Shown here one piece after another: positions 1 to 10,118 of a stretch of DNA of 43,226 bases; the first letter of the stretch is position 1, and every line of letters begins with the position of its first letter. The notes under the pieces were generated by a model. It saw only the letters and a program-made list of their open reading frames with translations, was not told where the DNA came from and ran no database searches. The position numbers and the translations under genes are program-made. Where the stretch lies: positions 1 through 43,226 of the forward strand of contig JAUCBJ010005362.1 of assembly GCA_032718475.1 (NCBI GenBank), written 5' to 3'. This DNA is from Nemertoderma westbladi (lineage: Eukaryota > Xenacoelomorpha > Nemertodermatida > Nemertodermatidae).

Positions 1-531
1 CTCTACTAACCCTTCCCGTCCGATGTTCGCTGAGTCGGCTAACATCTTCCTTACCTTGTCCGTCGTCCGAGTTATATGTCCGGCGTGCGCGCGAAGTTTC
101 TTCTTTATCGCGATATCAAGTTCTCTCTCGCTTACCTGACTCACACTCGGTGGACTTGAAGGATTATTTCGGGAACTACGGGTACTCCTAACAGCCGTTG
201 GGACCACGGCACTTACCATACCCACAGGTCTGGAAACCGGGCTCCGGGCTCTCGCTTCTGCTACACTACCCTGCCTATCACTCACCTCTGTCCGGGCTGC
301 TGTGCGGTCCTTCCTTACAGTAGTGGTAGGGGATCCTAATACTATTACCTGAGGTAGTTCTTCTTCCTCACTAGTCACTGTCTCGTCCTCCTGTTCACTT
401 ACGTCAGCGTCGCTCGCTGCGTCGTCATAGTCGGCATTGTCGTCAACAGTAATATTTACGCTATCGTCAGTCGGCGGTCCAGCCGCCGTCTCATAGCTGT
501 CCTCTAGTGCCTCTTTGTCTGAGACACTCAT
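1..531 (-). CDS. gag-like ORF of an LTR retroelement, N-terminal part (partial, runs off left edge)
   Basis: An open frame of 177 codons starts at an ATG whose complement lies at 529-531 and stays open to base 1. The first ~80 residues are very acidic (runs of D and E, including SEEEE). A Ser/Arg/Pro-rich stretch follows. The last ~30 residues are basic and contain an AGHITRT motif, resembling the short conserved N-terminal segment I associate with Pao/BEL-type gag proteins. The region is GC-richer than its flanks. Upstream on the minus strand is a ~2.9 kb ORF-free leader with a TATA box at its far end, as expected for an LTR-driven unit. Protein sequence does not obviously align with the right-edge gag, so it may be a different family. 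No capsid domain, zinc knuckle or protease is in view. The LTR-element assignment is inference from layout and composition. Confidence 0.5.
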   Translation of the reverse strand, partial: MSVSDKEALEDSYETAAGPPTDDSVNITVDDNADYDDAASDADVSEQEDETVTSEEEELPQVIVLGSPTTTVRKDRTAARTEVSDRQGSVAEARARSPVSRPVGMVSAVVPTAVRSTRSSRNNPSSPPSVSQVSERELDIAIKKKLRAHAGHITRTTDKVRKMLADSANIGREGLVE

Positions 532-1369
532 AGTCTTAATAATGTTTGCCTTCCGGCAAAAATCTCGCAAAAGTTCGAGATATAATTATAATTTAACCGA
601 AATACGGTCAAATTAATTGTCAAATAATCAGTTGGTCCAAAATGTCAAATAAATTCGCAATGCAATATTGTGAATTTAATGGGGTATATAGTTATAGCAA
701 ATACTAGCACAATATTTAAACAAAAATATTATTATATAGCTACTATATAATATTAAATACCGGTATAGCACAAAATAACCTTGAATCTAATACAAAATAT
801 TCAAAATAAACTTGCCACCCGAATATTTCTAATTTTATATATAGCTCTAATCAACGTAATTTTAATTTCAAATATTATATGTATCCACTAGCGCGTGGCT
901 ACATCTTCGGGTTGCGACTCTCTCTAACTCTCTCTCTAACTTGAGCGATTCAAAAACCATGGCCGGCTAAACCTAAATATCCTAACTAATAAATTGAGTT
1001 CAGCTTCGCAGTTAAACAACCGATAATTTTTTACTGCTTCCACAAACACACTGGTGCCAACAGAACAACTAACCTTGTTTGCTGTGAGATTCCACGTCCG
1101 CGTCCAAAGATTCAGTCCCTTCGCTGATTGCAAACCGAACCCGCAGACCCACACGAACCCCAAACTCAGAAGTTCCGTCTTGCCATGTATCTCCAGATGG
1201 TATAAAATAACTAAACGGTTACCTAACATACCGGTACAAAACTCTAGAATTTTACAAAATAATTTTGACCGAAAACTGAATTCTCGCAAACCTAGCTAAA
1301 ATTTTCAAAAAACTTACTAATTACAGTTTGCCCTAAGGCCCAAGGAACTGCTGTATTCGCAATTAGCAA
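532..1369. other. 5' leader of left gag-like unit, no gene seen
   Basis: AT-rich sequence immediately upstream (minus strand) of the left gag-like start. It holds short hairpins close to the start codon but no RNA gene or convincing ORF. Two overlapping opposite-strand ORFs near 936-1299 have no recognisable domain. Confidence 0.4.
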
Positions 1370-1900
1370 AAACGCACTACCGTACATTCACTGTATGCAG
1401 TACAGTAAGTAAAACAGTACACCAACCTAACAGCCTACAGGCCTAATGATACTGTGTGTGGTACGGCAAAACAAATGTCCCTTCTACCGTACGCAGTAAC
1501 AGCAATCAGCCTAATGTACTACTGTACTATCGTACGCAACCAGTGAATACAGTAATCTAAACAACAGCCTAAGAATACACTATTGACCGCTGCAAGCAAC
1601 AGCCAATAAAAAACATACCTTACTGTTACGAAGTATCAGTAAATCTAAATCTTCACGGCCTAAGAATATACTCTATGTCCTACTGTACGCGGTAGGCCTA
1701 CAGCAGACAATAACACGTGCTTTACTGTTAAAAACAGTAAAGCAATAATACAGTACACTAACAGTACCTAACAGCCTAAGAATACACTCTATGTTCTACT
1801 GTACGCTGTACAGTATACCTAATACAGTAATCTTAATCGTACCTTACTGTACGCAGTACAGCAAAACAATGCGTGCTTTACTGTTAAACAAACTACCCCG
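1370..1900. repeat. degenerate direct repeats of ~95-115 bp
   Basis: The phrase AGCCTAAGAATACACT, followed by TACTGTACGC-type words, recurs around 1564, 1657 and 1770, with looser copies at 1430-1510. The block is built of diverged tandem copies inside the leader of the left gag-like unit. It has no coding potential. Confidence 0.5.
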
Positions 1901-3430
1901 GCCTAACCAATAAAGACACAAAACTGCAAACTGCTCTATTTATTAGACAGGGCAATCAGGAGCGTATTATTGCTAATGTGAGGGGCTGCTAAATACAAAA
2001 CCGCTACTTACCGTTAGATGGCGCTAACCTGCCGTCCGCTAATATGTTTTACTAATTTTCTACCAGTCTACGGCTCCTGCTAATTTCTTGTTCCTTTCTC
2101 TACCAATTACTCGATAGAGAGCTAACTGTTCGAATATATGAGCCACGCGGGAATAACCAAAACAACAAACCCGAATCGGCTCCCTAAGCTGACTTAAAAC
2201 GAGTGTGAGAGGTTTTACACTCAGAGTATATTCTTACGCCTAATCTTACTGTTAAAGTACGCCAATGCCTACGTCTTTTCTAATCGCGAATACTGGGGGT
2301 TCCCTAACGGAATGTGTGAATGCGAGAATATTTAAAATAATCAAAGTGGTACAGTGTTTATTAGGGCTAATACCTATAGTGGGACTAAACTTGTCTGCGG
2401 CTGGCTTTAGGCCAGCAAATTACTAATGCGTTTTGCGTACTGAATACTGCTATCTAGCTTATTGCCCGCTAATTAAAATAACCGCTCAGCGTGAATAGTT
2501 TACGGTACTCTAATTATTACCTTAGCTACTCTCCGCTATGCTGCGTACTAATTCTTAATTTTACTAATTAATTACAGTCACAAATATGTAACAGCCTAAA
2601 ATACTGTATTACTTTGACCTAATCAGTAATTATTTACAGTAAACTAAGAGATAGAAATCAATCAAAGGGAAAAGAGCGCCTATCTAAGCATTCGTAATCT
2701 TAGGCACACTTTAGTAACACACCAATCAGCGTCAGCAATCACAGCTCGCAATGCGCGATTCACAATTGTACAATCCGCAATGCACGCAATTAGCAATTAC
2801 ACAGCACAATATAATAATTCGCAATACTGCAATACATGCAATTCGCAATTGTAAAGCACGCAGACCTCTCCCGGGTACATCTAGGCTTCCTAACTAACCC
2901 AATTCCTGCCCCCCTAATACTAAATAGAGACAAAACCTGGATCATCAGCCCCCTAATTACTGTACCAGCGAGCTGCCCCCACGCTACAATGCAAATTGCC
3001 CGACCGCAACGGTGACCCCCCGCCAGCGTTGCTCGCCTTTGAATCCTCCGCTCCCTTCGTCGCTAACCCCCCGATGTGCCCACCGCCCACTGGCGCCTTA
3101 GCCCTCCATTATGCTAATAGCTACCGTAGCGGCGCATGCAAATCACAAAGTCTGACAGTCTCAGAAATCCCTTAGGATTATTGCGCAGAAAAGAATCACA
3201 TAGAACCATTAATCAAAAGGTAGAAATCATAGTTCAATTGTAATTAGCAGTAATCGAAGGAATTATTGAGAAACACAAGCAAGTAATCGCACTAGCAAAT
3301 CATTTCAAGAAATTAATCAAATTAGCAAATTGCAGAAAATACGATATCCTAATACAAAATTAGAGACAGCTCAGCAAGTACAACAGCAGTGACTGATTGA
3401 AAAACAGTAAAACAGGTTGAACAGATAAGG
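1901..3430. other. ORF-free leader/LTR-like sequence
   Basis: No ORF above background. The sequence includes GCAATnn-type simple sequence (2700-2860) and a CCCC-rich stretch (2880-3110). It lies between a promoter-like block and the left gag-like ORF and is probably R-U5/5'UTR of that element. I could not fix LTR ends or a primer-binding site. Confidence 0.35.
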
Positions 3431-3510
3431 CTCTACCGGCACACCGCCAATTTATAGGTGATCCGGGTGGGATGATGCAATAGGGTGACTCAATCGCTCT
3501 CCTATTGGCT
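3425..3510 (-). promoter_or_regulatory. putative TATA/CCAAT promoter driving the left gag-like unit
   Basis: On the minus strand a TATAAA box lies at 3451-3456. A CCAAT box lies at 3504-3508, about 50 bases further upstream. A start site would be expected near 3425, which puts CCAAT at roughly -80. The only ORF downstream in this orientation is the gag-like frame starting at 531. Spacing fits an RNA polymerase II promoter; function is inferred. Confidence 0.45.
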
Positions 3511-3864
3511 CTCCAGTCCATGCTAGCATTAGACCAACCTGGAAGCAGTTAATCCAATAAGGAGGCCGGATTGTAGCCCTATTGCTCAAATTATTACCAT
3601 ATATGGTAATGGTTCACGTCTCTGGCTGCTGAATGGCCAGGACGGCGTCCCTATATGCTAGCCCTATCAAACTAATATCAGCAAGCACAAAATCCAGGGT
3701 CCGAATAAACTCGCTACCCTGGAACTATCTACATATATCCTAATACAAAATTACGTAGGTAGGGCTACATACTATACAAAATGAATGGATGCAAAATATA
3801 TGGGCGTTTTAACTTCCTTACCTAAATGTCACCACACTGTGCCTTATCTAAATAATTATACTGC

Positions 3865-3960
3865 ACAACGGACTAATATTACGTACAGTATAACGGACTA
3901 ATATTGCATACTGCATAATGGACTAATACTGCATACAGTATAACGACTAATAATGTGGAT
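3865..3960. repeat. 25-bp tandem repeat, about 4 copies
   Basis: GGACTAATAnTnCnTACnGn units start near 3871, 3896, 3921 and 3945, giving a 25-bp period with a slightly short last unit. Confidence 0.75.
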
Positions 3961-4400
3961 ACAGCGCCATATACCGTAACACCCCCTCCTATGCCCCACA
4001 CAATACAATCGTGTTTTTTTCTGCTACTCGAGATTTGAACCCTCCAAATATAAATTTAGATGCTTAAATTGAATATTCATTTTCATTTACCCTGCGGCTC
4101 ATGTCTACTCTCATCCAAACTGGTTGATTGATATTTGCCCAACTCCCAATATTTTTTCTTTCTCACACTTTCTCACATCTAGACAATTATGATAATATCA
4201 CATATCTGAACATAAATAGAGGTACCTATACAGAACAAAGTTTCAATACAGAAATCAAAATACTATTCCTTCATTTTCTATTGTCAATTTTAATTACCGT
4301 AATTTTTAATTTTAATTTTAACTTTAAATTGTAAATTTTAATTACAAAATATATCATCTGAACTGACTTCTTATTATTAATTGATGTACAACTTTCTCAG
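3961..4400. other. intergenic, no gene seen
   Basis: AT-rich sequence with TTAATTTTAA-type simple repeats near 4300-4350. A minus-strand word resembling a tRNA B box (GGTTCAAATCT, around 4033-4043) has no matching A box, so I do not call a tRNA or SINE. Confidence 0.4.
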
Positions 4401-4410
4401 AAACATTTTT

Positions 4411-5040
4411 AGCTGAACAATCGAACATAAACCTATTAAAAATAAATGGCTACAAATCATTTATAGATAGTCGTAAAGTAGGTAAACTTGACAGGGGTGG
4501 TATGGCGATATATGTGAAGGAACATTTTGAGGCTTCGGAAAGACAATATTTGAAAAGGAGGGACCTTGAAAACTCATGGATCAAAATTAAACACCCCAAA
4601 TCCAAACCTTTACTTGTAGGAACTCTATATCAACCAGAAACGATGAAACGCAACGACACTTCTTGACTCGACTCTTGTCTACTCTAGCTAACACCCGACG
4701 CAACGACACTTGACTCGACTCTGTCTACTCTAGCTAACACCGGATGCGACGTAATTATTACTGGTGAAATTAACATCGACTTACTACCAACTTATAAATA
4801 CAAATAATTTATAATATTGGATGAATTGGCAATATTTGAATGGCTTTCCCATGAATTTCTTATTTTTTTCTCTACCTTTTAAAATGGGCAGACCTTGGCC
4901 AGACCATATTAACTTTATTGAGGACAAGTACTGTATTCTTTGGAGATAATGTATCCATAATACTACTTGATACAACCACATTCAATTTCCTGTCATCGCT
5001 ATCTATGATTTATCTTCCTTATTGACAGCGACACTCAATG
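4411..5040 (+). pseudogene. LINE AP-endonuclease domain remnant
   Basis: An open stretch from about 4411 to 4666 translates to a typical LINE endonuclease core: a GYKSFIDSRK segment, then DRGGMAIYVKE, a WIKIKHPKSKP segment and LLVGTLYQPE, ending at a TGA. This matches the usual order of exo/endonuclease motifs in CR1/L2/Jockey-type elements. A second match, DVIITGEINIDLL, follows near 4747-4785 in another register, and weaker matches continue to about 5040. The catalytic region is broken by stops, by frameshifts and by a short tandem duplication at 4649-4742. No reverse transcriptase follows; the TIR element at 5090 begins just downstream. It is a dead fragment. Confidence 0.7.
4649..4742. 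repeat. imperfect ~47-bp tandem duplication
   Basis: The segment beginning ACGCAACGACACTT and ending CTAGCTAACACC is present twice in a row with small indels. It lies within the LINE endonuclease remnant and disrupts its frame. Confidence 0.8.
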
Positions 5041-5382
5041 ACTGTGAATAATGATTGCTTAAAGGACTGTACTACTAACTCTGAAAAACCTGGGGCGGGC
5101 GACAAGAAGCTCCGTTAGTGCTAACGGCGCCGTTAACTACAATTTTGAGCGACACGAAACCTCCGTTAAATTAACGCCGGCTTTAACTATCGGAAGCCAG
5201 CAACTCGAAGCTCCGTTACACTAACGGAGGACTCTCCGTTAAGGTATTTTACACCATGCACCAGAAGGCACCTTTAAGGTTCCGTTAAGAAATATTTTGT
5301 ATTCTACTCTATATAACTAATAGACGAGTCAATCTAGCCGAAAAAGGGGGTCAACCCATAACAAATTCGCAATTCATCCAAA

Positions 5383-5868
5383 CCAATTTTTTGTTATTCT
5401 ACATTACCTTGTTAATACCTCCAAAAAAGCCTATAAAAATATATTATGCGGATCTCCTTCAATTTTCTGTTTCTTTCCTTAGCAACATGGATTTTACAAG
5501 GGGTCTATTGGTGGGATTTTCTCCAAATTTGGTACAGACAAACTTTACTCTAATGACTATCGATTGACAGAAGTATGCACTTCTAGATAGTTACCAATTT
5601 AGTTTCCAGAGCAAAGGAAATTTGTCTAATCAGTTAACTATTATTAATACCAATTTTGCTGGTACAATATAAGGACCTTATTTACACAACTTCTCTACTA
5701 AACGGGTGGATGTAACCTCGCCCATCGGATTTATCGAACTCAAAAACCCTTATCCCCAAAAAATGTATTTGTTATATTATAAACTATTGTAAAACAAATA
5801 AATAAATTACACCTAAAATCAATAGAGCAATCACAATTTAATTATGTGAAACATCTTCACTAACATTA
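5383..5868 (+). repeat. foldback arm B
   Basis: Inverted partner of about 6264-6790, roughly 90% alike by eye, with small indels. Shared words include GCAACATGGATTTTACA, ATGACTATCGATTGACAGA and GATGTAACCTCGCC. Confidence 0.8.
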
Positions 5869-6263
5869 ATAGTCGAGTCAATCTAGCAAAAAACCCATAA
5901 GTATTTCGCAATCAATCCGAACCACACATTTTGGATTCTTATAAATGACCAAAAAAGTCTACAAAATTTTATTTTGCAGATCATATGTTTATTCATGGAA
6001 ATTCTGCGTAGATTTGTATAACACAAGCCAAACAAAAGGAACAGTAGGGAAAAGTAAGTAGCAAATTGGTGATGTTCCAGAATAATTTAATTAATTTCAC
6101 AATAAGCTGTGATTCAATGGGAAATTAGTAATATTTACACTGGCGTGTTACACATTAATTGCTATATATCGGTAACTAGAAGTCGTATCAAATTTTTAAA
6201 TATATCAAAAACTTCTCGATATATTAAGCTAACTGTTGTAAAAATTTATACAATTCCACTGCA
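5869..6263 (+). repeat. foldback arm A
   Basis: Inverted partner of about 6785-7172. Shared words include GTCGAGTCAATCTAGC, ACTGGCGTGTTACACATT and GTGATGTTCCAGAATAAT. The first ~110 bp also resemble 5319-5430, suggesting A and B derive from an older duplication. Confidence 0.8.
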
Positions 6264-6790
6264 AGGAAATTTCATAATTTCCATTAATGTTAGTGAAGAT
6301 TTTTCACATAATGAAATTGTGATTGCTCTATTGATTTTAGGTGTAATTTATTTATTTGTTTTAGTTTGAAAACCACAATAGTTTATCATATAACAAATAA
6401 ATTTTTTGGGGATAAGGGTTTTTGAGGTCTATAAATCCGATTGGCGAGGTTACATCCACCCGATTAGTAGAGAAGTTGCGTATATAAGCTCCCTATATTG
6501 TACCAGCAAAATTGGTATTTAAAATAGTTAAATTATTAGAAAAATTTCCGTTGTTCTGGAAACTAAATTGGTAACTATCTAGAAGTGCATGCTTCTGTCA
6601 ATCGATAGTCATTAGAGTAAAGTTTTCTGTACCAAATTTGGAGAAAATCCCACCAGTAGACCCTTGTTGCTATGTAAAATCCATGTTGCTAAGGAAAGAA
6701 ACAGGAAATTGAAGGTGATCCGCATAATATATTTTTATAGACTTTTTTGGGGGTATTAACAAGGTAATGCAGAATAAAAAATTGTATAAT
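6264..6790 (-). repeat. foldback arm B' (inverted copy of B)
   Basis: Reverse complement matches arm B. It keeps about 12 bases (around 6366-6378) that are missing from B. Confidence 0.8.
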
Positions 6791-7172
6791 TTTTTTACAA
6801 CGGTTACCTTAATATATCGTGAAGTTGTTGATGTATTTACAAATTTGATGCGACTTCTAGTTTCCGAGATATAGCAATTAATGTGTAACACGCCAGTGTA
6901 AATATTACTCATTTTCACATTGAATCACAGCTTATTGTGAAATTAATTAAATTATTCTGGAACATCACCAATTTGCTACTTACTCTTCCCTACTGTTGCT
7001 TTTGTTTGGCTTGTGTTAATCAAATTTACGCAGAATTTCCATGAATGAACATATGATCCGCAAAATAAAATTTTATAGACTTTTTTTTGGTCATTAATAA
7101 GGTAATATAGAATCCAAAATGTGTGGTTCGGATTGATTACGAAATACTGATGGGTTTTTTGCTAGATTGACT
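6785..7172 (-). repeat. foldback arm A' (inverted copy of A)
   Basis: Reverse complement matches arm A nearly base for base over much of its length. Together with arm B' it would let a single strand fold over close to 1 kb. Confidence 0.8.
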
Positions 7173-7315
7173 CGACTATGTATAAATACATTCTGAAAAA
7201 CTATATTTATAGCTTTCATAGTATATAACTTGAATTCACGTTGTGTGACATTCAATAATCTTCGCATTATCCAAGTCTATTTGTCGGTAGTTCTAATTAA
7301 ACAATGTGGCGCATT

Positions 7316-7350
7316 TTGTTCTAGAACAATTATTATTTGTTCTAGAACAA
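7316..7350. promoter_or_regulatory. two TTGTTCTAGAACAA palindromes
   Basis: Identical 14-bp palindromes at 7316-7329 and 7337-7350, 21 bp apart. Each holds TTCnnGAA, the inverted dimer core of a heat-shock element. They sit inside the TIR element; function is unproven. Confidence 0.35.
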
Positions 7351-7594
7351 ACAAACAAAAAACTAGCTAATTTGTTAATTTTTTATTCCATGTTATCTTT
7401 GTATCACATATTTAATAAAAATCACTAGCTACAATGAAAATTTGTAGTTGTTGGTAATTGTTTTTAACACATACTAATCAAATAAAAGGACCTGTTCCGT
7501 GTTCAATCACAGTTAAACACAGTTCAACATAGTTTTCCGTCATCAGTTAGACCCTTTCAGCAATCTTCGAGATACATAATTTAACGAACGATTC

Positions 7595-7628
7595 CTCAAT
7601 GACCAGGTGGAAGTCGTTGGTCATTGAG
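7595..7628. repeat. 11-bp perfect hairpin
   Basis: Arms CTCAATGACCA (7595-7605) and TGGTCATTGAG (7618-7628) flank a 12-nt loop inside the TIR element. Confidence 0.6.
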
Positions 7629-8037
7629 AGATAGAGTAGATTTCTACCCAATACTCGGGCACTCCATATGCTCTATTACATTAGTTGTTTTGATGATGTT
7701 ACATTCCCGATCTTAACATTAATTGTGTGCGCTATTGCCTAAACATGAAACTGTAGCGGTAGTATTTGCTGCCTTTGGTGTACATTATTTTTTAGACGGC
7801 ACTCCAACAATAACATTATCGAGTTGCCTAAGCAACCACAACAACATTCACGTGTACGCAACTTTATCATCATTTGGAAAGTATCACTTTTATTACTAAC
7901 GGAGCCTTAATGGAGAACTCACTAACGGAGGCCTAAATACTCGTTCGTGTCGCCCATTATGAGTTCTCCGTTAAGTGCACTTCCGTTAAACCTCCGTTAA
8001 CTTTAAAATTAACGGAGTTTCGTGTCGCCCGCCCCAG

Positions 8038-8286
8038 ATTGTTTCTTACTTTTGGCCAATCGTTTTATAGTATGATCTTTATCCATTTATAATTATTAGA
8101 TGATTCCTTCATTTTCATTCTACCATTTGAAATAAATCATTAGATGATTCCTTCATTTTCTTTCTAGAGACTCTCATGTGTGCAGTTATTAATGCACCCC
8201 ATGCCTATCCCTATTGTGTTTGTTTATAGGACTTAGCCCATACACTAGTCCTACTAGGATCGGCATGCTGCATTGCAGCTGCATTT
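8038..8286. repeat. short duplication in otherwise unassigned sequence
   Basis: A 22-bp word containing GATTCCTTCATTTTC occurs at 8095-8116 and 8139-8160 (44 bp apart). Nothing else is recognised here. Confidence 0.6.
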
Positions 8287-9075
8287 TTAAGAATGCTGTG
8301 CCGGCTTGTCAACAAAATTGCACCGCCACAACTCCCTATCACCCATGACATTTGCTAGATCATCCGCATCTTTAAGGCCAGTGTCCATTAAGATGCGTCT
8401 CAAGAAAGTCATGGGCTGTCCACCATGCTTATTCACTCCATGAGGCTGCCAAAGTACAAGATTATGCACTGGCTGGTCCTCACGGCGAAAGCAATGTCCT
8501 GCAAAGCGGAGGCGATTTTGTTCTAGTGTCAAGCTTGGGGGAACCAATGAGACACCTCCAATGTTATATAGTGTCTATATGTGTGCATTGTACTTGACAC
8601 AATGAACCCGGCGTATCATTCTTGTGAATGTGCCATCCAGAGATTTGGTGTCCTCAGCAGTTAGAGCCCAGCATGGACTCCCGTAGAGGAGTACTGGAAC
8701 TACTGCTGCTCTAAATAATCGGACCTTAAGTTTCCGATTAATTCTCGGTGACTTCCAAATCCTGGAAAGCCTATTCAAGGCTGCCCATGCCTTTCCCTTA
8801 CGTATTCGAAGGTCCTCACCTGACTTCCGGATCCATGATCCCAGGTAACAGAAGTCGTCCACATGCTCAAGCATACCATCCTTTGAGCTTATGCTCATCC
8901 GATCAGAGACTTGCTGAGGACTTTCAAAGTTAACTGTCAGAATTTTGGTCTTTCTGGAGTTAATAAAAAGACCAACACTAGAAGCAGCATGTTCTAATGA
9001 GCTGAGGAGCCGTTGGGCTCCCTCTAATGATTCTGAGAGTACTCCTAAGTCATCACTAGTCCAACAGCCAGGCAC
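8287..9075 (-). pseudogene. RTE-like LINE, C-terminal part of reverse transcriptase ORF
   Basis: The reverse strand carries one frame of ~263 codons with a single internal stop at 8575-8577 (TAG) and a terminal TAA at 8287-8289. Sequence order matches the fuller element at 26.8-29.0 kb: LLSSLEHAASSVGLFINSRK (thumb side of the palm), DDFCYLGSWI, RKGKAWAALNRL, LYGSPCWALT, then RLRFAGHCFRR and VLWQPHG. The catalytic FADD region is lost at the 5' end, because the match starts just at the SDD-like residues, so it is a 5'-truncated copy. It is clearly paralogous to, but well diverged from, the 27.4 kb copy. Inactive. Confidence 0.85.
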
Positions 9076-9645
9076 CTCAGTAATATATTGGCCTAAATTA
9101 GTTCATTGCTTTAGGCTAACAGTATAATAGGCCTAACCCTACCATAGATAATGTACCGGTACAGATGAGGTAGGGACTAATTACTCCACCTCCTACCACA
9201 TATTCACAGTTCGCACACCATCCAATTGATTTGATCGAAAAGGTCGAACAATGCTAAACCAAATATGCAGTAAGGTACTGGTATTTTTACTGGTTTTAGT
9301 GCATAACTACATTTTACTCACCAGCCAATTGATTTGATTTAAATAACGCACAAACAGTGGGAAAATTACCTACTTCCAATCAGTAACTTAACAAAACAAG
9401 CAGCAATTTTCAAATCAGAAGCATTATTGAGAACGTCAGGTTCGTCAGATTCAAATCCCAATCCGGAATGGTCATATTAATGCATAGCATTAGCTTCTCT
9501 AAAATATTTCTGAAATTGACTCAAATTGTAATTTTTTGTTGGTAAACAGTCGGTGCTTGCAAATAGGTAAAGAATCTTAATTCAATATAAAATATCGTTT
9601 GATCGAAGCCTTAATATGTCTTCAGACATTAAATGTTTAAGGGAT

Positions 9646-9648
<3 letters not shown>
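9076..9648. other. intergenic, no gene seen
   Basis: Unassigned AT-rich sequence with one TACCGGTA palindrome near 9153. No RNA gene or supported ORF. Confidence 0.5.

Positions 9649-9670
<22 letters not shown>
9649..9670 (+). repeat. poly-G run (22 G)
   Basis: Uninterrupted run of 22 G, one of five long G or C runs in the window. Confidence 0.95.
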
Positions 9671-9676
<6 letters not shown>

Positions 9677-9879
9677 TTAGTCCCACTAGGGCTTTTTCTT
9701 ATTTTGTACATTTCTCCAATGTGTTTGAAAAATGCATAGAATACGATATACCATCGAAAAGAGAGTCATAAAAAGTACATAAAAATTAAAATAATAAGTT
9801 TTTTTGGCGCCCTGCTTCAGATTTTAAAAATTTCACTAAAAAGACTATTCCGAGCCAAAATTATATTTGGGAAGGTTTT

Positions 9880-9965
9880 CGGGGTCGCTGACTTCATTGC
9901 CGATGTCAGTTTTTAATATTTGGTGGAATGTAGTATGTCAGTCTGTCGGTTGTCTGATATTCCAC
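9880..9965 (+). repeat. dispersed relative of the 35.7 kb tandem repeat
   Basis: Contains GGGGTCGCTGACTTCATTGC, GATGTCAGTTTTTA and GTCAGTCTGTCGGTTGTCTG in the same order as the four tandem units at 35661-36198. Confidence 0.5.
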
Positions 9966-10075
9966 GATAACTCGAGAACTAAAAGATATCTCTCTTAGCC
10001 GGTTTCAGATTTGAAATCCCCATCAAATTCTGCTCTAGATGCAATAAAAAACAAGTTTCTGAAATTTTTAGCGAT

Positions 10076-10118
10076 GGGGGGGGGGGGGGTTGTCTCCCCC
10101 CCCCCCCCCCCCCCCCCC
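10076..10118. repeat. G14 / C23 inverted homopolymer hairpin
   Basis: G run at 10076-10089, six-base spacer TTGTCT, C run at 10096-10118. A perfect self-complementary hairpin; it could also mark an assembly or sequencing artefact. Confidence 0.85.

Larger units (their letters stand above)
5090..8037. mobile_element. ~2.95 kb TIR transposon-like element, nested foldback interior, no transposase
   Basis: The left end CTGGGGCGGGCGACA (5090-) is the inverted complement of the right end (TGTCGCCCGCCCCAG-type, ending 8037). Both ends continue with GAA.CTCCGTTA. TCCGTTA/TAACGGA words recur many times in the outer ~200 bp on both sides (5107-5290 and 7900-8020), and CGACACGAA words recur inside each end. 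The interior holds two long inverted pairs: about 5383-5868 with 6264-6790, and about 5869-6263 with 6785-7172, giving an order B-A-B'-A'. No long ORF is present, so this looks non-autonomous. I see no clear target-site duplication. The superfamily is unknown to me. Confidence 0.75.

Noticed and set aside
936-1299. Overlapping ORFs on both strands (117 and 81 aa) upstream of the left gag-like unit
   Set aside because: No recognisable domain and mutually overlapping; most likely chance frames in leader DNA.
4020-4050. B-box/T-arm-like word suggesting a tRNA, SINE or primer-binding site
   Set aside because: No A box, no acceptor stem and no adjoining LTR end, so the match is not enough.
6109-6918. 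Two small similar ORFs (86 and 82 aa, plus and minus strand) sharing SNIYTGVLHINCYIS
   Set aside because: They lie in the inverted arms A and A' of the foldback element, so their similarity is that of the repeat itself; the plus-strand one needs a GTG start. No evidence for coding selection.
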